Shown here one piece after another: positions 4,994 to 10,816 of a stretch of DNA of 12,618 bases. Numbering within the stretch: position 1 is the stretch's first letter; each line of letters opens with the position of its first letter. The notes below the pieces were generated by a model. It was given only the letters and a program-made list of their open reading frames with translations. It made no database searches and was not told the DNA's origin. This DNA is from Candidatus Shapirobacteria bacterium (GTDB lineage: Bacteria; Patescibacteriota; Microgenomatia; UBA12405; JAUWLS01), in NCBI GenBank assembly GCA_030667285.1, contig DAOUWE010000005.1:1-12618 (forward strand), read 5' to 3'. The position numbers and the translations under genes are program-made.

Positions 4994-6016
4994 ATGAAAA
5001 CAAATCTACAAAAAATCAAAAAAAAATACGAAGAGTTAATTAAGTCTTCTCAAAACCGGGCCGAACTAGAAAAACTAAGAATCGAAATTCTGGGTCGTAG
5101 GGGTCTTATAAATTCTCTTTTTAAAGATATTTCAAAAACCGCCCCAAAAAAAAGAAAAGAGCAGGGGCAGGATTTAAATCAATTCAAAAAAACAATAGAA
5201 GGGCTTCTAAAAAAACAAGAAGAAAAGCTAACTGATTCTGCACCTCGAACCAAAAAGGAGAAAGGGGGGCAGTCAACCAATGGCTACACGTCAAAGAAAA
5301 TCGGTCATCTTCATCCCATCACTGTCACTGAAAATCAAATCAACAATCTTTTTCGCTCTCTAGGCTTCTCCATTTATGACGGACCGGAAATTGAAACTGA
5401 TGAGTATTGCTTCGAACGTCTCAATGTACCCAAAGACCATCCCTCTCGCGATCTTCAAGACACTATTTACATCAAGGAACCCGAATATCTTTTACGAACC
5501 CAAACCTCTTCTGTCGAAGCCCGTCTTTTAGAAAACGAAGAACCACCTTTCAAAGCCGCTTTTCCAGGAAGAGTCTATCGAAACGAAAAGGTAAACAAAA
5601 GCAATCACTTTATTTTTCACCAATACCAGGGCGTAGTTGTCGATAAAAACATTAACCTCAAAGACCTTATTGGCACCTTTGATCTACTGTCCAAAAACAT
5701 CTACGGATCCAAAGTAAAGGTAAGATATCGTTGTAAATATTACCCCGAAGTCGAACCCGGCCTGGGTCTCGATATTTCCTGCTTTTCTTGCCAAGGAAAA
5801 GGCTGTGCTCTCTGTAAGGGAGCCGGGTGGATAGAGCTCGGGGGAGCAGGAATCATTCACCCCTTGGTTCTCAAAAAAGCCGGAATCGATCCCAAAAAAT
5901 GGCGTGGTTTCGCCTTCGGCCTAGGCCTTGATCGGTGGGTCATGGCTAAATACAAAATTACCGACATCAGAACTCTCTTAGGTGGCAATCTGGCTTACAA
6001 ACCAAACGAAAAATGA
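4994..6016 (+). CDS. pheS: Phenylalanyl-tRNA synthetase alpha subunit
   Basis: Catalytic chain of the (alpha-beta)2 PheRS. 340 residues, normal length. Residues about 1-85 are the N-terminal coiled-coil that contacts tRNA; the class II core starts at about residue 105 (GHLHPITV). It contains DGPEIETDEYCFERLNVPKD, motif 2 (FPGRVYRNEKVNKSNHFIFH) and motif 3 (FAFGLGLDRWVMAKYKITDI). Between them is a four-cysteine insertion, C263-x2-C266-x4-C271-x2-C274 followed by GAGW, which could bind zinc and which I recall from a subset of bacterial PheS. The ATG at 4994 follows AGGAGGT by 13 bases, longer than a typical ribosome-binding spacing. The stop overlaps pheT (ATGA), coupling the two subunits. Confidence 0.95.
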   Translation: MKTNLQKIKKKYEELIKSSQNRAELEKLRIEILGRRGLINSLFKDISKTAPKKRKEQGQDLNQFKKTIEGLLKKQEEKLTDSAPRTKKEKGGQSTNGYTSKKIGHLHPITVTENQINNLFRSLGFSIYDGPEIETDEYCFERLNVPKDHPSRDLQDTIYIKEPEYLLRTQTSSVEARLLENEEPPFKAAFPGRVYRNEKVNKSNHFIFHQYQGVVVDKNINLKDLIGTFDLLSKNIYGSKVKVRYRCKYYPEVEPGLGLDISCFSCQGKGCALCKGAGWIELGGAGIIHPLVLKKAGIDPKKWRGFAFGLGLDRWVMAKYKITDIRTLLGGNLAYKPNEK

Positions 6017-7866
6017 AAATCATATACTCTCAACTACAAAAACTAATTCCGGAATTAAAAAAAACGGCCAAGGAAGTCGCTGACGACTTAACCTTAATCA
6101 GTCATTTTTGCTCTGGCCTAGAAAAAATAAATGGCGAAGAAGTAATTGACCTCGAAGTCCGTCACAACGGGGCAGACTGCCTTGGTTATTTCGGTTTGGC
6201 CAAAGAGCTCTCTGTTTTGTACAACTTTCCTCTTTCTCTACCCAAAACCAAATCTATTCTCAAATCAAAACTTCCCTTAACTCCAGTCAGAATTACCAGC
6301 AAATCCGGCGTCAAACGTCTTATGGCCACTACCATGGTCAGCATCAAAAACAAAACCTCTCCGGCCTGGCTTAAAGATTTTTTAAAACTCCATGACATTA
6401 ACTCTTTGAACCTTCTGATTGATCTGACCAATTACGTCATGATCTTCTGGGGGCTCCCTTGTCATGCTTTCGACCTTGATAAATTGAACGGGGGACTTGT
6501 CTGGCAAGACAGTACTCAAAAGAAAAATTTCGTGACTTTTGACAAAACCAAACTTGAAATAAGCAAGGGGGCCTTGGAAATAAGTGACCAAGAAAAACCG
6601 GTCAGTCTAACCTTCATCGGAGGCCAAAATTCAGGCATAGAAATCAATACCACTCAAGCCCTAATCGAAATGGCTATCTATGATCCGACTCGTGTCAGAA
6701 AAGATTCTCGTCAATATAAAATCATCACTGAGGCCAGTATCAGGCTGGGTAAATTTTTAGATCCTGAACTGATCCCCACTGCTTTTAATCATCTGATTAC
6801 TTTAATTCAAAAATATTGCCAGGGACAAATCAGTACTCAAATTTACAACTACTATCCCAAAAAAGACCAACTGCCTAAAATTCTTTTCGATCCTCGAAAA
6901 CCATCCCTCTACTCCGGTATCAACATTCCTTCCGACTTTGTTTTAAAAACTTTGGAAAATCTGGGCTGTCAATTAAAAAACCAAGGCCAAAATCTACTGG
7001 TAAGGCCACCCTCAATCAGGAAGGACATTGGTTTAGAAGAAGACCTTGTCGAAGAAATCATCCGCTTCTGGGGATACGACAATATCCCTACTGACCAACC
7101 TGTTTCTTCCAAAAAACTACCCGACATTACCCCCCGAGAACTCCACGTAATCGAGCACTTTAGGAAAATTCTGACAGATCTGGGATACGACGAAACTCGC
7201 TCTTGGCCCCTTGTTTCTAGTGACAAGATTGTTAATAAAGAAAAAACTATCTACACTCAAAACTCTGTTAACAGCAATTTTCCCGCTCTAAGAACTCACA
7301 TCAAGCCTTCTTTGGAAATCCAGAAGAAACAATATGAAAAGTACAAGGTATCTCCTGTACAAATCTTTGAAATAGGAAAAATTTATTACAAAGAGGATAA
7401 AAAATTCAAAGAGACTTATTCGCTCGGTCTTTATAATTCTGACAGTAAACAAACCAGAAAAGACGCTTTGTTTTTGCTTTCTTCTCTCAGAATCACTAAC
7501 TTAAATATTTCTTCCGGCAATTATTTCGAATACAGTTTTGAAAATCTACCAAAAGAGATTAATCTCAAAAAACTCAAAACACTGGACCCGAAAGCCGTGA
7601 ACACAAGGGCCTATGAGCTAAAAAAACAAATAATCACCCTAGACGCCAACCTTACTCTGGACAAACCACTCAAGCCAAAAAAACTAATTAAAAAATATTC
7701 CCAAAAAATAGGGGATAAATATCTTTGGCAACTACGGGTCACAGATATCTACCGGGATCCCAAAACCAACAAGTATCGCCACACTCTCCGAGCTTCCTAC
7801 TATAATCTGGAAAGTTCCAAAGCCAAATCCATTCATCTCAAGGCATTCAATCTTTCTAAAGTCTAA
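6013..7866 (+). CDS. pheT: Phenylalanyl-tRNA synthetase beta subunit, reduced form
   Basis: Structural, editing and tRNA-binding chain of PheRS. 617 residues against about 790 in E. coli. After the first roughly 40 residues it jumps directly to the B1-type segment EVRHNGADCLGYFGLAKELS, so the inserted EMAP/OB tRNA-binding domain (about residues 40-150 in standard PheT) is missing. The B3/B4 editing-type domain (about 95-235; INSLNLLIDLTNYVM, HAFDLDKL), the B5 domain (about 288-365; RPPSIRKDIGLEEDLVEEII) and the catalytic-like core (about 372-470; FPALRTHIKPSLE, IFEIGKIYY) are present. The last 90 residues may be a diverged FDX-ACB anticodon-binding domain (LRVTDIYRDPKT...YRHTLRASYY), but similarity is weak. 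The gene ends six bases from the convergent PBP stop, with no hairpin terminator in between. Confidence 0.93.
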   Translation: MKIIYSQLQKLIPELKKTAKEVADDLTLISHFCSGLEKINGEEVIDLEVRHNGADCLGYFGLAKELSVLYNFPLSLPKTKSILKSKLPLTPVRITSKSGVKRLMATTMVSIKNKTSPAWLKDFLKLHDINSLNLLIDLTNYVMIFWGLPCHAFDLDKLNGGLVWQDSTQKKNFVTFDKTKLEISKGALEISDQEKPVSLTFIGGQNSGIEINTTQALIEMAIYDPTRVRKDSRQYKIITEASIRLGKFLDPELIPTAFNHLITLIQKYCQGQISTQIYNYYPKKDQLPKILFDPRKPSLYSGINIPSDFVLKTLENLGCQLKNQGQNLLVRPPSIRKDIGLEEDLVEEIIRFWGYDNIPTDQPVSSKKLPDITPRELHVIEHFRKILTDLGYDETRSWPLVSSDKIVNKEKTIYTQNSVNSNFPALRTHIKPSLEIQKKQYEKYKVSPVQIFEIGKIYYKEDKKFKETYSLGLYNSDSKQTRKDALFLLSSLRITNLNISSGNYFEYSFENLPKEINLKKLKTLDPKAVNTRAYELKKQIITLDANLTLDKPLKPKKLIKKYSQKIGDKYLWQLRVTDIYRDPKTNKYRHTLRASYYNLESSKAKSIHLKAFNLSKV

Positions 7867-7872
7867 ATCTTT

Positions 7873-10614
7873 TTACTCCGTCTCCGGCGGTGGTGTATCT
7901 GTTGGTATCGGCACCGGCGTACCGGTTCCTGGCGCCGGCGTATTGGTTGGCGCCGGCGTATTGGTTGGCGCCGGCGTATTGGTCACCGCAGGCGTCAATG
8001 TTGGGGTAGGGGAAGGTTCCCAATCCCAGGTCTTGTTCACTCCTATTTTAATTTCCCCACCGCCTACATTCCCGTCCTCATCCTTGGCTTCAGCGTGTAG
8101 TTCATAAGCTCCATCTTCTAATGTCAACTTCATCTCAAATGGTTTTTCCGTCCAAACCTTCACCTCTTCTCCATCCACAAAAAGTTTTGCCTCCACAATC
8201 TTTTTCACCGATTCAGATCTCAATTTAAAATCAAAATTATTCCCCACCGTACTTTCATGACCCGGCTCTGTAATATTCACTCTTACCCAACTGTCTCCGC
8301 CACTACAATACTCAGTCGGCGGAAAATATTTATCGTTATCCGGCTGACTAGCAATCCACGAATCTATCCCTTCCTGCCATCGATTTCTATCATCTGTAGA
8401 GAAGGGATCATTCTCTTCAAATCTAAAAAATTCTTTCTCGTCGTAATTTCCAGAACCGACATCGGCAGGCGGAGCCAAGCCGTTTCCGTCCTTACAAACT
8501 TTCAATTTTTCATGAATAGGATCGCTAAGTCTGGGTTCTGTGCCTTGCACAAAATACTCACTTCTACTGGCAAAGCCATCATGAGCTTCATATCCGGAAA
8601 TCCTATCAACCTCCAAGGAAACAATCGACTCCGGGATAGAAAACTCCACCCTCGGTCTGTCTTTCAAACCACTGCTTATTATTTTTCTCCAGATTGGTGT
8701 TGCTCCCGAAACACCACTGGCTACTCTGCCCATCGGACTATTGTCATTGTTGCCCACCCAAACACCGACCAATAAGTTTGGAGTCCACCCAATACACCAG
8801 TTATCTCTCATATCATTGGTAGTACCGGTCTTAACCGCTACTTTTCTTCCGGAAACAATCAATCCATTCACCGCTCCAAAAGTTAATTCTCGAGCACCGT
8901 TGTCAGAAAGAATATCATTTATCAAAAAAGCCTCCTGTTCACTCATCACCTTTTTACCGCCCGTCGAATGAAACTCTTCCAAAACTCTTCCCTTATCGTC
9001 TTCCACTTTCAAAATCCCGACCGTCCCCGCTTTTAAGCCCTTGTTGGCAAAACTACCATAGGCCTCAGCCAACTCCAAAAGTCTTATTTCTCCACCACCC
9101 AAAGTAACCGACAAACCTAGTCGGCTCATATTTTTCTTGGTAGGCTCCAGCGTAGAAAGCCCCATCTCATAGGCCGTACTCAACATATTCTCTAAACCGA
9201 CCCTGGCCAACATCTTTACCGCCGTTACGTTTATCGAGCTTCCCAATGCTTGCCTCAACTGCATTGGGCCGTTAAACCTACCATTATAATTTACCGGACT
9301 ATAATCCTTTTGACCTCCTCCAATAGGAAAAACAACACTTGTATCCATAATGAAACTCGAGGCAGTATAACCCTGCTTTAAAGCAGTCAAATAGGTTACC
9401 GGTTTTATCGCCGATCCCGGCTGTCTTAGGGCAGTAACCACATTATATTTACCATCAATATCCTCGGAAAAATAATCCTTTGATCCAATCATGGCCAAAA
9501 TTTCCCCTGTCACCGGATCAGTAACTATCACTCCGCCATTACTTATTCCCATGTCTTCCGCCTTCTCCATCTCTTCGGTCACAATGTCTTCCGCCTGTGT
9601 TTGCAGGTTCAAATCCAAACTAGTAGTAACTCTCAAACCACCGGACTCAACCAAATCTTCTCCATAACGTTCACTTAATAGGTCCTTAACCCAAAATACA
9701 AAATGCGGAGCTCTTATCAAACTACGATTCTCGGAAAACTCCATTTCGGGCAACATTCCTATCAGTTCCTCTTCTTGTTCGCCATCAATGTAACCATCTT
9801 CTTTCATCCTTCGCAACACCACTTCCGAACGAGAAATATAAGCTTCCGGTGTTTTTGAAAAAGGCGAATACACCGAAGGACGCTGAGGCAATCCGGCCAA
9901 AAAAGCAGATTCCAAAAGATCAAGTTCCGAAACTTTTTTGCTAAAATACTGTTCCGCCGCCGCTCCCACTCCCCAGGCCGCTCCACCATAAGGAGCTTCG
10001 TTAAGATACATCAAAAGTATCTCGTCCTTACTATATTTTTTCTCAATTTGAATGGCCAATATAAACTCTTTAACTTTTCTGGATATCGTTCTTTCGGAAC
10101 TCAACAAAACATTTTTTACCAATTGCTGTGTCAAAGTCGAGCCACCATGTAATCTTCCGAAACGCAAAACGTTATAAACCTGGCGCAAATACCCGGTTCT
10201 CGAAAAACCGGAATGTTCATAAAACTCCTTATCCTCAACCGCAATCGTCGCCTGCCTCAGATATTCCGGAACATCATCCCAAACTATCGGGGTTCTTTTG
10301 GCTTCCTTGTAAACATCATACAAAAGCTCCCCGTTCCTGTCATAAATCCTGGTCGCAAAACCCTCTCTCCTAACCACTCCACTCGGAGATGGCAGATCTT
10401 TAGAATACCAAGCAAACAAACCAACCAAACCCAAAAATCCAAAAACAACCGCTCCGACAGCAAAAATCATTAGCCAAAAAGCCAAACGAGGACCAACAAT
10501 ATTCTTAACTCTCTTCTTTATTTTCATTAAAAAAAACCTCAGTCGACTAATTATCCTATACTCCCAAACAAACCTCAATCGCTTTAGCTTTCTGCAAAAA
10601 ACAGAGTTTCTCAT
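7873..10614 (-). CDS. Class A penicillin-binding protein (bifunctional glycosyltransferase/transpeptidase) with Ig-like domain and TNTPAP-repeat tail
   Basis: Polymerises glycan strands and cross-links peptides outside the membrane. Numbering from ATG 10614: a basic cytoplasmic tail, one membrane helix (about 45-70), then a GT51 domain with catalytic E127 in EDKEFYEHSG, GGSTLTQQLVKN and the KKYSKDEILLMYLN segment. The transpeptidase has all three motifs: S401-x-x-K404 (GSAIKP), S460-I-N462 and K595-T-G. After about residue 660 come an acidic linker with several Cys, an Ig-like beta domain (about 775-857) and a Pro/Thr tail containing three exact TNTPAP repeats; no sortase signal or second membrane helix is seen. 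Start is uncertain: ATG 10614 lies ten bases after TGTTATAGG, while in-frame ATG 10527 (Met30) has GAGG nine bases upstream. The tail may span the envelope; this is inference. Confidence 0.94.
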   Translation of the reverse strand: MRNSVFCRKLKRLRFVWEYRIISRLRFFLMKIKKRVKNIVGPRLAFWLMIFAVGAVVFGFLGLVGLFAWYSKDLPSPSGVVRREGFATRIYDRNGELLYDVYKEAKRTPIVWDDVPEYLRQATIAVEDKEFYEHSGFSRTGYLRQVYNVLRFGRLHGGSTLTQQLVKNVLLSSERTISRKVKEFILAIQIEKKYSKDEILLMYLNEAPYGGAAWGVGAAAEQYFSKKVSELDLLESAFLAGLPQRPSVYSPFSKTPEAYISRSEVVLRRMKEDGYIDGEQEEELIGMLPEMEFSENRSLIRAPHFVFWVKDLLSERYGEDLVESGGLRVTTSLDLNLQTQAEDIVTEEMEKAEDMGISNGGVIVTDPVTGEILAMIGSKDYFSEDIDGKYNVVTALRQPGSAIKPVTYLTALKQGYTASSFIMDTSVVFPIGGGQKDYSPVNYNGRFNGPMQLRQALGSSINVTAVKMLARVGLENMLSTAYEMGLSTLEPTKKNMSRLGLSVTLGGGEIRLLELAEAYGSFANKGLKAGTVGILKVEDDKGRVLEEFHSTGGKKVMSEQEAFLINDILSDNGARELTFGAVNGLIVSGRKVAVKTGTTNDMRDNWCIGWTPNLLVGVWVGNNDNSPMGRVASGVSGATPIWRKIISSGLKDRPRVEFSIPESIVSLEVDRISGYEAHDGFASRSEYFVQGTEPRLSDPIHEKLKVCKDGNGLAPPADVGSGNYDEKEFFRFEENDPFSTDDRNRWQEGIDSWIASQPDNDKYFPPTEYCSGGDSWVRVNITEPGHESTVGNNFDFKLRSESVKKIVEAKLFVDGEEVKVWTEKPFEMKLTLEDGAYELHAEAKDEDGNVGGGEIKIGVNKTWDWEPSPTPTLTPAVTNTPAPTNTPAPTNTPAPGTGTPVPIPTDTPPPETE
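7931..7984. repeat. Three tandem 18-bp repeats encoding TNTPAP in the PBP tail
   Basis: Three head-to-tail copies of GGCGCCGGCGTATTGGTT (7931-7948, 7949-7966, 7967-7984); the third differs only in its last base. The unit is a multiple of three, so copy changes would keep the PBP frame and alter tail length by six residues. The array is far richer in G+C than its surroundings. Flanking PTPT and TPVP sequence looks like decayed copies. Confidence 0.92.
10550..10578 (-). promoter_or_regulatory. Alternative PBP promoter and ribosome-binding site for Met30
   Basis: On the minus strand TTGAGG (10578-10573), a 17-bp spacer and GATAAT (10555-10550) precede a GAGG Shine-Dalgarno at 10540-10537 and ATG 10527. 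If used, the PBP starts at Met30 and loses its basic N-terminal extension. This competes with the upstream start at 10614. Confidence 0.35.
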
Positions 10615-10616
10615 TT

Positions 10617-10733
10617 TCAGTTACCTATAACACTCAAGAGTGGAAGCAGTCCTGACAACAAAAGCGAAACAGAAGCCAAAATGAAAATTGCTTTCGCCAC
10701 TCGATCCTTCTTAAGTCTTAATCTAAATCTCAT
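10617..10733 (-). CDS. Small single-helix membrane protein (38 residues)
   Basis: A 38-residue ORF from ATG 10733 to TGA 10617, just upstream of the PBP; its stop is two bases from the PBP ATG at 10614. The N-terminus is strongly basic (MRFRLRLKKDRVAK) and is followed by one hydrophobic helix (AIFILASVSLLLSGLLPLL) and a short SVIGN end, so an inner-membrane protein with its N-terminus inside is expected. An extended -10 TGGTAATAT (10747-10739) lies five bases before the ATG, with no Shine-Dalgarno, matching other genes here. The tight spacing suggests co-expression with the PBP. No family is recognised. It could alternatively be a PBP leader peptide or a chance ORF, but the basic-hydrophobic pattern plus promoter argue that it is real. 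Confidence 0.55.
   Translation of the reverse strand: MRFRLRLKKDRVAKAIFILASVSLLLSGLLPLLSVIGN
10624..10632 (-). promoter_or_regulatory. Extended -10 upstream of the PBP
   Basis: TGTTATAGG on the minus strand has the TGn extension and TATA core, lies inside the end of the small ORF and is nine bases before ATG 10614. It closely resembles the tRNA-Val promoter TGTTATAAT. It would give the PBP a leader of about 3 nt if the long start is used. Confidence 0.35.
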
Positions 10734-10738
10734 GCCTA

Positions 10739-10747
10739 ATATTACCA
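10739..10747 (-). promoter_or_regulatory. Extended -10 for the small membrane ORF (and PBP)
   Basis: TGGTAATAT on the minus strand, five bases before ATG 10733, so transcription would start on or beside the start codon. The same TGGTAATA string occurs upstream of the muralytic-like gene (457-450). Together with the recG promoter it makes the 83-bp gap 10734-10816 a divergent promoter region. Confidence 0.4.
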
Positions 10748-10778
10748 CAAGGCAATCCTCTTCTTGTTATTCACTGGC

Positions 10779-10807
10779 TTGCCTTAAAAGCCTTCCTGCA
10801 GGATAAT
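10779..10807 (+). promoter_or_regulatory. Predicted recG promoter
   Basis: TTGCCT (10779-10784), a 17-bp spacer and GATAAT (10802-10807) precede the recG ATG at 10817 by nine bases, giving a leader of about three bases. No Shine-Dalgarno is present. A perfect 10-bp palindrome TCCTGCAGGA (10794-10803) overlaps the -10 and could be an operator or chance. Confidence 0.5.
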
Positions 10808-10816
10808 TATCTTGTC

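Noticed and set aside
5407..5646. ORF inside pheS
   Set aside because: Out of frame with motif 2 of PheS; Ser/Arg-rich shadow reading.
7931..7984. CRISPR-like repeat array
   Set aside because: Repeats are contiguous without spacers and are in-frame coding repeats.
8257..8971. Plus-strand ORFs inside the PBP gene
   Set aside because: They lie opposite intact transpeptidase sequence (including the KTG motif) and show no domain or start signal.
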